DNA from: Tateyamaria sp. Alg231-49
GTDB taxonomy: Bacteria; Pseudomonadota; Alphaproteobacteria; Rhodobacterales; Rhodobacteraceae
Direction of reading: 5' to 3'
Length of the DNA: 54,595 nucleotides
Assembly (NCBI RefSeq): GCF_900143535.1
Contig: NZ_FRFA01000022.1
Coordinates: 1-54,595, forward strand
A model generated the notes under the pieces. The model saw only the letters and a program-made list of their open reading frames with translations. It ran no database searches and was not told the DNA's origin. Below, piece by piece: positions 1 through 9,100 of this stretch. The translations under genes and the position numbers were made by a program. The number at the start of each line of letters is the position of its first letter. The stretch's first letter is position 1.

Positions 1-237
1 GGAAAGTGGCGTGGCAAAGCCAGCATTCAAGGGGGCCGAAAGCAGTTGCGCGACGCGCTCTACATGCCTGCTCTCGTCGCTGTAAAACACAACCCCGATA
101 TGTGCAAAAAATACCAGAGAATGATCAAACAGGGAAAACCGCAAAAGGTCGCTCTCACAGCAATCATGCGGAAACTCATTGAGCTCGCCAACACATTGGT
201 CAAAGCAGATCGAGAGTGGGTTCAAAACCACGCTTGA
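1..237 (+). CDS. IS110-family transposase, 3' part (cut by window start)
   Basis: The reading frame is open from the first base and encodes the C-terminal end of an IS110-type (Transposase_20) transposase. The visible stretch has the characteristic GKASIQGGRKQLRDALYMPA pattern followed by a basic helix (KKYQRMIKQGKP) and a terminal helix rich in Leu and Ala. About 78 codons are visible; the family is normally 310 to 400 residues, so most of the gene lies outside the window. The internal TTG at 46 is not a start, because the frame continues upstream. Whether the full gene is intact cannot be told. Confidence 0.8.
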   Translation, partial: GKWRGKASIQGGRKQLRDALYMPALVAVKHNPDMCKKYQRMIKQGKPQKVALTAIMRKLIELANTLVKADREWVQNHA

Positions 238-628
238 CCAAGACGGATACTCGAAGCGGCCATTCGCTGCACTCTGCCTGAAGGTCGGCACTGCGGACAA
301 AACCGTCATTCGATTTTGAGCCTTCGCTGACGCAGCATCGTTTCGCGCGTGCGGTACATTTTTTGCTGCGCTACAGCGCATGTCGCCAGATCGGTCGTTG
401 AAATACACCGATTACTCCCGATCCGATGCCGGGCTTTCGCTGCTGCTCAGTCCGACCATCCAGACGCGGACTTTTCCGACCTTGGATTCTATACCTTCGA
501 TTTTGCCGCATGTCTTCGCCATCGCCGCACACATCTTCTTGCGACGCAGCACATGTCACCGAAGCAGCCGTTGAACGATATCAATTTGGCCCGCACCGAT
601 ACCGTACATTCGCTGCTGCTTGGACGGA
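238..628. other. Gap of 391 bp with degenerate intergenic repeat copies
   Basis: I see no gene here. The open frames are short, overlap on both strands and match nothing I recognise. The stretch carries several degenerate copies of a motif with the core CATTCGCTGC followed by a Cys/Gly-codon-like GC-rich tract (near 264, 357, 434 and 606). Related text recurs near 14900, 21470 and 22490. It looks like eroded dispersed repeat or old insertion-sequence flank between the IS110 gene and the biosynthetic operon. Confidence 0.5.
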
Positions 629-2074
629 CTAGGAAGGCGCGGGAGTGTCATTCAATAGGCCCGCTATTGTAGGTATCAAATTCTCGGGCGTTGGAAGTGC
701 ACTTGTGTAGGCGTCTTGCATCGGATCGACGAGGAACGAGGCGTGAGACAAATTAGATGGTATAGCGCCGAATGTTGCCTTGTGATGTCGCGCCAGCGCA
801 TCCGCAATTTCGGTGTTTTGCAACAGTGTCCTTATGTCCGTCTCTATCTTTGACGCGCCGTCGCGATAAGACCCCATGCGCCCAAGCTTATGAAAAGTCG
901 CTCGAGCTGCGTTGCCGGGACCGTCCAAGTTATTTGGGTAGATCATCATCGGCGTTCTGGTTAGCAAGCACTCTCCAAACGTACCTGCACCACCATGAAA
1001 GATCGCGCAATCAGCCCGCACTAGCACATCCAGTTGTGGTGCCCATTCTACGAAGGAAAGGTTGGCGGGTAGCACGCCAATTTTGGCGGATACTGTTGGC
1101 TGGTCTAATCCCTTGTTGGCAATCAAAATCTGCCAGGTCGGATTGCGCTCGGCGACTTCGCGCAGTCTTCGAACAAAGCGCAATGGAGGCTGCATCCTTG
1201 ACCCGAAGACTGCATAAATCCTAGGCCCCGCGTTCGCAGCATTAAAAAAAGCAGCCAGTCGAGGGTCGGCGGTGTCGGAACGGGCACTAGGCGATCCTGT
1301 TTGGGTGTTTGCAACACTGATCACGGAGCCCCCATGACGGTTTCGGATCATCGGACCGAGAAATTTTTGGTGAGGCGCTTGGATCGTAGGAAAATCGGCC
1401 GACGGCGCCACCAGTAGAAGAGTCAGTAAAGTGTAGCTCCACGGCATCTGAAATGCATCCTGCGAGGTGATCCTAGATAGATCTACGCCCAGCAGTTGAG
1501 CCAGAAAGCGGTGGGCGGTGGCCATATCGGCGCCCCAGTGTTTGCGCTTTGCCCTGCGTAACTTACGGGTTTTGCGCCGTCTCAGAGATGCCCAGGAATA
1601 CCGCACGGCCAATGGAGATCCACTCACACCCACGCCAGGAACCTGACTAGACGTCAGAGGGGGCGCTTGTGCACTCGGTGGTGTGAAATACATAAAACTC
1701 AAAAGCGCCAAACGGTGACCTGAAGCAAGGCTTTGTAGGATTGCGGAATGGTGTTCGCAGTCCGCCAAAACCAGATCAGGGTGCAGACTTTGCAGCACCT
1801 CCGATATTCCGTCTGCTGCAATTTTCTGGGCGGAGGCGCGAGCGCGTTCGGCGGATCGCGCCGAGGTGCGCCAGAAGCCCTCGCGTGGCAGGTATTTGCC
1901 GCGCGCGCTTAATAAGGGCTGTGAGATTGTGTGGCAGGGAAACGTCGCAGACGTGATCTCTGCTTTGCAATTTTCAGGCGCCGCAAACGTTACATCGTGA
2001 CCAACTTTGCGCAATGCTTCCGCTAAAGCGATTGACGATGACAGATTCGAGAATAACCCTGTGCAAGTGATCAA
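629..2074 (-). CDS. GT-B (family 1-like) glycosyltransferase
   Basis: Predicted nucleotide-sugar dependent glycosyltransferase of the GT1/MGT type, about 480 residues, cytoplasmic. The N-terminus has the KILITCTGLFSNLSS pattern of the acceptor-binding Rossmann half. The C-terminal half has VFGSRM near residue 290, FVEWAPQLDVL near 341 and the donor-site motif HGGAGTFGE at about 360-368, followed by YPNNLDGPGNA. There is no ATG in frame: a stop lies 24 bases upstream of the TTG at 2074, and the conserved KI(L)I start of the fold is upstream of that TTG. An ATT or ATC start behind the AAAGGA box near 2096 is therefore possible, and the N-terminus is uncertain. It is the last gene of the minus-strand biosynthetic operon, 105 bp after the NRPS, and would plausibly glycosylate its product. 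Sugar and acceptor cannot be read from sequence. Confidence 0.82.
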   Translation of the reverse strand: MITCTGLFSNLSSSIALAEALRKVGHDVTFAAPENCKAEITSATFPCHTISQPLLSARGKYLPREGFWRTSARSAERARASAQKIAADGISEVLQSLHPDLVLADCEHHSAILQSLASGHRLALLSFMYFTPPSAQAPPLTSSQVPGVGVSGSPLAVRYSWASLRRRKTRKLRRAKRKHWGADMATAHRFLAQLLGVDLSRITSQDAFQMPWSYTLLTLLLVAPSADFPTIQAPHQKFLGPMIRNRHGGSVISVANTQTGSPSARSDTADPRLAAFFNAANAGPRIYAVFGSRMQPPLRFVRRLREVAERNPTWQILIANKGLDQPTVSAKIGVLPANLSFVEWAPQLDVLVRADCAIFHGGAGTFGECLLTRTPMMIYPNNLDGPGNAARATFHKLGRMGSYRDGASKIETDIRTLLQNTEIADALARHHKATFGAIPSNLSHASFLVDPMQDAYTSALPTPENLIPTIAGLLNDTPAPS

Positions 2075-2111
2075 AATCTTGGCGATGATGTGGTCCTTTT
2101 AGAAGTGTGAC

Positions 2112-2157
2112 ACCGGTTAACCGGTCAGGCGATTTCCCGGTCAATTGTCACCGGGAA
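2112..2157. promoter_or_regulatory. Two adjacent palindromes between NRPS 2 and the glycosyltransferase
   Basis: The 105-bp junction carries a perfect 14-bp palindrome, ACCGGTTAACCGGT (2112-2125), and next to it an 8-bp-arm inverted repeat, TTCCCGGT/ACCGGGAA, with an 8-base loop (2134-2157). Neither is followed by a T-run on the minus strand, so a simple intrinsic terminator is unlikely. A processing site, an attenuator hairpin or a regulator binding site are possible. It is the only sizeable gap in the operon. Confidence 0.45.
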
Positions 2158-2179
2158 CGGCCCAAAAAAGCTGCGCGGC

Positions 2180-5100
2180 TTACTGTTTGCGAATCCGCCG
2201 CGCTATCTGGGTTGTGACCGTCAAAATACTCTCTGGCTTGGTGATGACGTTGGCATGCTTTGTCTCCAAGTGTTCGACCGTTTTGTTCGTCAGATGGGTT
2301 TGCATTGCTGCATGTTCCGAAAGAGCAGGATTGTTTGGTGTCACAAAAACATGTGCCGGGCCGTCGTGCCGTGCCATCCGATAGCGGCATAGGGCAAAAA
2401 CATATGCTGATCGAACCAATCTGCGGCGACGGGATTCAGAACGTGGAAAGACCGGGGCAACCGTCTTCAGGGCGGCGACGCGCGCGCCGTGGCGTATTAA
2501 CCGCCAGAACAGCTTGCGTCTCACGCGTCGGGTCCAGCGCGAACGGATGGGGCTAGCCGCGAGATCGGTGTCGGAGCCAATCACGTTGTATGGCGGATCA
2601 ATCAGGAAAATCTGAGTGATTTGATCACCCAGCAGTCGCGCGGTTTCCAGTGCGACTGGGACTCCGGCTGAGTATGCGCAAAGCACATAAGGTCCATTGG
2701 GACGCAAACGGCGCAAGTCAGCGACTGTACGTGTCGCAAGGTCTTCTATGGTTTGATTGAGCGGGACTTTTTCTCCGGGCAAGTAATGCGAAAACTGTAC
2801 GCCAATCGGATGATCGCGTCCCAAGGCGCGGGCGAGCTGAAAAAAAAGTTGCGTGCTGCCGTGCAAAATAAGGACGGGGTCTTTTTTGCCTGTGCTATTG
2901 GCCAACCAAAGATTTTCTTGACCGCTGTGCTCAATTGGGCGGCCACTTTTTTCCAACATATGGTGCGCAAGAGACCGCGGGGTTGGGTGATCGAAAATGT
3001 CGGTCGGGGCAATCGCCAATCCGTCTGCCCGCGCTCTTGAGTAGAGCGCAATTGTCGATAGGCTATCTCCACCGGCTTCGAAGAAATTCGCATCTAAGTT
3101 TAGATCTACTGTGCCAATAACTTGGGAAAAAAGTGCGGCGATCTGTTCTTCAAGATCAGTGCCTCGCGGTGGTTTCGTGTCGCTCGCATTCAGTTCCGAG
3201 TGCGCTCCGGCTCGGTCTTTGCGGCTCGGACCAACATCGCCACGAACTGCTGGCTGCGTTGCGATTTGGCGCGCAAGGGCGGTGTGGTCTACCTTCCCGT
3301 TTGGCAAATCCGGAAACTCAGCCAGTCTCAAGACGCGCGAAGGGACGAACGCAGAGGGTAGATACTGGGTTAAATTGCGCTTCAGCGGGGTGTCCAGGTC
3401 TTTTGAAACCTGATCGTTTGGGGTGCGCGACGACGCAGACGGGTCTTCAATGCATAGCCATAAAACACCCTCTACTGCCAAAGCCACGCTTGCGCGATCG
3501 CCCAACACAAGGCGCGCCGCCTCTTCGACTTCTGAGAGTTCGACACGGTGTCCCCGGATCTTGACCTGCCGATCGGAGCGCCCATGGTAGTGTAGGATAC
3601 CCTCTTGGTCGACGCTGCCGAGGTCACCGGTTTTGTACAGACGTGCGCCATCGGTGCCGAGGCGCGGGAAGGCTCCATCGGTTTTGTCTGCTGAGCCCAA
3701 GTAACCCATCGCCAGCATAGGTCCTGAAATCATGATTTCGCCGCTCACCCCTGTCGGCAGTGGCGCCCCGTCCGGATCGCAAACGCCGACCCATAATCCT
3801 GGTACCGACCGACCGATGGGAACGGGGCCGTCTATATGGTCCGTGGCGTCATAGGATGTCGCCCAAACCGTTGCCTCCGTGGGGCCGTACTCGTTGATAA
3901 CGCGCGTACCCGGTAATGTCCCACGTATCATGGCGCTCAGGCGCGAAGACATGGGCTCTCCGGCTGGGATCAAGACTTTTAAACTCGCGAGAGCACCAGG
4001 CTGGATGGTATCTATCAGGGCTTCGGCCAAGGTAGGCAGGCATAGCAAATGGCTTACCTGATGCCGTTCAATCAGTTCACCAAGTGAACGCGGCAATTGT
4101 TCGGCTCGATTTGGGGCAATAACCACATGCCCTCCGGTGGCCAATGGCCAATACAGACCCGGCACCGAACTGTCGAAGGCCAGCGACGACATCATCAAAT
4201 AGGCGGTCGGCCGATTGCTGTACACCAGATCTCGCGCGCCCGTTGAATGCGCCAAGGCGCCGTGGGAGATCACGACCCCTTTTGGGCGCCCTTGGGAGCC
4301 TGATGTGAAAATTACATAGGCCGGGTCTTCAGCGTTAGGTGTTGCCTTTGGTTTCCTGGGAGCATTTTGAGACGGCGTACTGGGCGGCCCGTAGGTCTCA
4401 TTTTCTGTGAGCTCATTGAACTGATCTACGATGACTTCGCGGGCTTGGTGACCCGGCAACTGACCGCATGACGCGCTGTCTGTGATTACGAAATCAGGCG
4501 AGATCGTCTCGAAGATTTGCACCAGACGACCCTTGGGATAGCTCAGATCTAATGGGACATAGGCCGCGCCGGCCAACCAAACGCCCAAATAGGCCGCCAA
4601 CGCGTCCACGCCACGCTCCACCGCGACCGGGATAATCTGTGTGCGGTCGACACCCGCGTGCCTGAGTTGATCCGCGATATGTATGGCCCGATCAAAGAGT
4701 GCGCTGTAGCTCAACGTCGTTTTGGCATCCGATACCGCTGGTGCGTTTGGGTTTTGCTCTACCGCCAGCAGAAAGCGTGTCAAAATGTCCGAAAACCTGG
4801 GCGTCGGCGCGGGTTGCCTGGCGGGCAGCGCACGCCTGACAATCTCGGCAACGGGCACAGTCGGGTCCGCAATCATGTTGCGCAAGAGTGCGGAAAACCG
4901 ATCAAGTATCTCCTCAGCCGTATTGCAAGGTATTTTGGCCGCATCATAATAAAGTTCGCTCTTCAGATCCGACTCCGGTGCCACCAACAGGGCCAATGTG
5001 TAATTCGACGATTGCACCGACTTAAGATCGGTGACGGAGATGTCGCCCCACGACATTTTGCTCGGGCCAGGGGCATGGTTGACAAAAAGCGTGTCGAAAA

Positions 5101-6160
5101 GGCGGGTATCGTGTGGGAGGGGAGATAGAGCCTGGATGTCAGATAACGCCGCAAGATCATGCGGGGCGTGCGCTAGTTGTATCGCCTGTAAGCCTCTCAA
5201 AAAACTGGCAATATCCTGATTGGGATCGATTTTTTGGCGCACCGGCAGTGTGTTGATAAATGCTCCGGCGGCTTGCCCTATACCTGGCACTTCCGGAGGA
5301 CGACCCGACCACGTCTGTCCAAAGATCACATCGTTTCTCTGCGTCAAATGCCGAATGACCAACGCCCAGGCACCGGCGAGCACAGTATTTGCCGTGACTT
5401 TAAGTTCGCGCGCCAGTCCCGAGACGGCAATAAACGTGTCAGAGCCCAACCACCTCTCAATTCTGTCTTGACCCGTGCGCGGCTGTGCGGGCGGCACAAT
5501 GTCAAGCTGGCAACCAGCTTCTAGCCCGGCAAGGTGTTGGGTCCAGTACGCTTTGTCTGTCTTCGCGCGTTCCGTACGACGGCGCCATGCGGAAACCTGG
5601 CTCAAGCTTGCCGTTGGCGTCGGGGTGTACTCAATCGAAGCAGCCGAGAGAGAGGCCTGTTTGTATCGGCGCGCAACCTCGTTGAGTACAACGGATGTGG
5701 ACCACCCGTCGCTGATTAAGTGGTGGACCGTCCAAACAAGCGTGTGGTGCCGCTCGGCACGATGGATCAAATGGACTGCCATCAAAGGTGCTTGGCTTAG
5801 TTCAAAGCATCTGGCCTGCTCGGCCGCGACAAGAGCGGACAAGTTGTCTTCGCATTGCTCGACGGATTTATGCGACCAATCCAAATCAGCCCAAGGCAAG
5901 GCGATGTCCGATCGTATAGCTTGCAGCGGGCGCTTCACACCTTCCCAGACAAATGCGGCGCGAAACGCGTCACGCGCTTGCACTTCGTCTTGCATAGCGC
6001 TTTTCAGCCGAACCACGTCCAAGGCCCCTCGAAGTTCGCAAGAAACGACGGCCACATAACCACCATGAACCTCAGGGTTTTCCAGGACGTGAAATAGCAT
6101 GCCCGCTTGTGCTGGCATCAGCGGTAAAACTGCGTCCACACCCTCGGGCAGAGCAGCCAT
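2180..6160 (-). CDS. NRPS 2: condensation-adenylation-thiolation-thioesterase module
   Basis: A 1326-residue single-module termination NRPS. The condensation domain spans about 10-440 with the intact active site HHLISDG at 146-152. The adenylation domain spans about 455-965: YVIFTSGSQGRPKG at 615-628, NEYGPTE at 756-762, YKTGD at 842, and the A10 lysine in LPNGKVDH near 952-959. The carrier domain has phosphopantetheine Ser1033 in GGDSL. The thioesterase spans about 1090-1326 with nucleophile Ser1164 in AYSAG and a likely catalytic His1302. My hand-aligned binding-pocket residues are D-S-P-C-I-A-E-V-W, which I do not recognise, so the substrate is unassigned. The ATG overlaps the NRPS 1 stop by one base (TGATG), so the two are translationally coupled. 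The thioesterase makes this the release module of the assembly line. Confidence 0.93.
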   Translation of the reverse strand: MAALPEGVDAVLPLMPAQAGMLFHVLENPEVHGGYVAVVSCELRGALDVVRLKSAMQDEVQARDAFRAAFVWEGVKRPLQAIRSDIALPWADLDWSHKSVEQCEDNLSALVAAEQARCFELSQAPLMAVHLIHRAERHHTLVWTVHHLISDGWSTSVVLNEVARRYKQASLSAASIEYTPTPTASLSQVSAWRRRTERAKTDKAYWTQHLAGLEAGCQLDIVPPAQPRTGQDRIERWLGSDTFIAVSGLARELKVTANTVLAGAWALVIRHLTQRNDVIFGQTWSGRPPEVPGIGQAAGAFINTLPVRQKIDPNQDIASFLRGLQAIQLAHAPHDLAALSDIQALSPLPHDTRLFDTLFVNHAPGPSKMSWGDISVTDLKSVQSSNYTLALLVAPESDLKSELYYDAAKIPCNTAEEILDRFSALLRNMIADPTVPVAEIVRRALPARQPAPTPRFSDILTRFLLAVEQNPNAPAVSDAKTTLSYSALFDRAIHIADQLRHAGVDRTQIIPVAVERGVDALAAYLGVWLAGAAYVPLDLSYPKGRLVQIFETISPDFVITDSASCGQLPGHQAREVIVDQFNELTENETYGPPSTPSQNAPRKPKATPNAEDPAYVIFTSGSQGRPKGVVISHGALAHSTGARDLVYSNRPTAYLMMSSLAFDSSVPGLYWPLATGGHVVIAPNRAEQLPRSLGELIERHQVSHLLCLPTLAEALIDTIQPGALASLKVLIPAGEPMSSRLSAMIRGTLPGTRVINEYGPTEATVWATSYDATDHIDGPVPIGRSVPGLWVGVCDPDGAPLPTGVSGEIMISGPMLAMGYLGSADKTDGAFPRLGTDGARLYKTGDLGSVDQEGILHYHGRSDRQVKIRGHRVELSEVEEAARLVLGDRASVALAVEGVLWLCIEDPSASSRTPNDQVSKDLDTPLKRNLTQYLPSAFVPSRVLRLAEFPDLPNGKVDHTALARQIATQPAVRGDVGPSRKDRAGAHSELNASDTKPPRGTDLEEQIAALFSQVIGTVDLNLDANFFEAGGDSLSTIALYSRARADGLAIAPTDIFDHPTPRSLAHHMLEKSGRPIEHSGQENLWLANSTGKKDPVLILHGSTQLFFQLARALGRDHPIGVQFSHYLPGEKVPLNQTIEDLATRTVADLRRLRPNGPYVLCAYSAGVPVALETARLLGDQITQIFLIDPPYNVIGSDTDLAASPIRSRWTRRVRRKLFWRLIRHGARVAALKTVAPVFPRSESRRRRLVRSAYVFALCRYRMARHDGPAHVFVTPNNPALSEHAAMQTHLTNKTVEHLETKHANVITKPESILTVTTQIARRIRKQ

Positions 6161-9100
6161 CAGGAGAGCGCCTGCGCAAGCCCCGCGAGATCTTCGTCAT
6201 CGATGTCGAGATCTTCGGGCGCAAGGATATCAGTTGGACCCGCATGGTCAGTTTCGGCAAAAGCTGAGGATTGCGCAGCAGAGCTATCACCTATCTCGGC
6301 GATTTGTGCCAGTGCCGCAAGCGTACGGGCCTCGAAAACGGCTGTGGTTGGTAGGGCGAGCCCAAGCTCGTTGGCCCGCATCGCAATTTGAACAGAAGCC
6401 AAGGAGTCGATCCCAAGGTCGAAAAAGTCCGTGTGGCGTCCGATGTCGCTAAGTCCGCAGATCTGTTGGATGATCTGCGCCAGTTTCTGTTCCGTTGGCG
6501 TCGACGGAGGTTCATCTGGCGCCTGTGTCACTCCGCTCTGTGTTGCGTGGGCTGACGGTGCTGGCAAGCGCGCTGTATCTACTTTCCCGTTGGACGTCAG
6601 CGCGAGATCGTTGACCACAACGATACGCGCTGGAACGGCCTCGCGTGGCAAACGCGCGCGCAGAGCGTCCATAAGCGACTGTTCACTCAATTCTTGGTCG
6701 GATACGGCGTAGGCAACGATTTTGGCGTCGCCTACGTTTTGGTCAGCAGCGGTGTATCCGATCCGCCCCATGATTGCCGCGACGCTATCACTTTCGATTT
6801 CGTCTGCTAATTCATCCATTGCTTCAGCGCGGGTTTTGTGTCCCATCCGCACGTCCCAACTATACGGTAGCGCGTAGTTGTGGAAACCATGGCGTCGTTT
6901 GTGTTCGTGGATACCCGCATCATTGATCAAACAATTTGTCGACCGCCCTGTGTCGTCAGGTCTGCGCCACGTGCCGCGTTCTTTGAGGAAACGATAAATC
7001 TCCGCCACGGGCACGTCGATATAGCGATAGAGATCAACAATCTCGACATCTTCAAGAAACTTGCCATCTGCCAAATCTTCGGTTTCCAAGAGCCGTGCGA
7101 CGGCGTCATTTTCAGCGTGATAACGACGGCGGGCCCGGTCCACCATATCCTCCAATTGCGAGCAGGTTGGAGCGGCGTTTTGGAAAAGCTCGGGCGTGAG
7201 GCGGGTCTCAAAAAACTGGCCTCTGGAAAGGCCCGTGATTACGATAGGCGCACCCTCGGCGCGGGCTGTGCGAATGGCCAGCGTGTAGATCGCTTTGAAG
7301 CATCCTTGGCAGACATTTGCATGCGTGTTCAGGCTGTCTACAAAGATTTGGTTCATCTTGTCTGTCGTTAGAAAGCGATGATCCCAACCGAGGTCCCGTG
7401 CGACCCGAGCGATGTTGGCTTTCGCGACCTCTGCGATGAAGCCGTTGTCCAATGTCACCGCCAAGACGCGGTTGGTTAGAGCGCCCAACCGGTAGGCAGC
7501 ATAGGTACTGTCCTTGCCGCCGCTCAGAAGCATCACAGCATCATAGGCGCCGCGCGATTTGGCCGCCGCGTCAACCACTTTTGCCTCCAGCTCTGGTTCC
7601 GTTCTAAAATAGGCCGCGGCCCGGTCCTTGTAACTATCGAAGTCCGCGCAAATTTGGCACAGGCCAGTGCTGTCGAAAGTGACGTTCGGATAGTTGGACG
7701 GCAACCCGCATTGGACGCAGTTCTGGTGGCCGCTTTGGTTCACCTTGGTATGTTGGAGCGGCAGCGCGACATGCGCGGTCTGCACACCCGGAACCGACAT
7801 CAAGGCGTTTTCGATCTCGGCTTTCTCAATGCGCACACCGTTGATTTTCAACTGCTGATCGTCACGCCCCAAATATTCAAAGACCCCATCCATTCGCAGA
7901 CGTCCCAGGTCGCCCGTGCGATAGATACGTTCGCCGTCGGGTGTGGTCACAAACTTTTCTGCTGTCAGATCAGGCTGACCTAAATATCCAGCTGCCAAGC
8001 GGCCTGCGATGCAAATCTCGCCCTTAACGCCCGGCGGCACGGGAACCAACCCCGCATCACGCAGTGTAAGGGTTACACCATCTGCCGGTCTGCCAATAGG
8101 CACCGAAGCGCCTGTATCCCGCGCCGGGTCAAATCTATGCACCATGGCGCCGACGACCGCTTCGGTCGGGCCGTATTCGTTTAGGAATTCGATGTCTGAG
8201 CCCAGCACCTTGCGGGCCCTCTGGCATAGGCTGGCGGCAAGGTTTTCGCCTCCTAAAACCAGAGTTTTGATCCGTGAAACCGGCCGTCCGACGGCGCAAA
8301 CCAAAGCTAAATGTGAGGGCGTCAACTTGACCACATCGACAGCGTCTTCCTCAAACACCTCCAATACGGCCTGATCATTCTCACTGGTCTCGAGGTAGAT
8401 AACCACGCTACCCCCGTAGGTCAGCGGCGTAAAGATCGAGGTAATTGTCAGATCGAATGAGAGCGAAGAGAAAAGCGCGTAATTCTCAAGGCCCGATTTG
8501 CTGAAGGTCCGCGTCGCCCAAGAGATGTAGCCCGCCAGTCCGCGTTGGGTAACCTCGACCCCTTTCGGGATTCCGGTTGAGCCCGAGGTGAAGAGTACAT
8601 AGGCGATCGGCGAAAGTTCGGGGTCTTGGTGGTCGGCACCAGTCTGGGGGTGCGGCAGAGACAGGACGCCTGCTTGGGTAAACCGACGAGCCGTTGTTTG
8701 ATCGCCCAGTCCCGCCACAACACCCGCGGCGTCAAGGATCGTCTTAAGGCGGGCCTCTGCCGTGTTGGCCGCAATTGGCACAAATGTACGTCCTGCGCGC
8801 ATCACGCCGAGAATGGACACCATCAACTCAATGGACCGGGCCATGTGGATCGCAATGGGCCCCGGCGGCAGATCAGCCGTGCTCACTTGCGCCGCGATCC
8901 CACCCGCCCGGTGCCACAGATCACCATAGGTGACTTGGATGTCCCCCTGTCTTAGGGCGATGGCTTGTGGCGTCCGGGCGACCTGTGTTGCGATTTGCTC
9001 GAGAACCGGTACATCGTCGCCATACTGTGCTGGCGCGCCTTGCGTTAGCTGTGCGATGCGCGTGATCTCTGCAGAGCTGGACAAAGCAACGGTGTCGATG

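Noticed and set aside
349..672. A 107-codon plus frame between the IS110 fragment and the glycosyltransferase
   Set aside because: Several overlapping frames share these bases, composition is not protein-like, and it overlaps the end of the glycosyltransferase gene.
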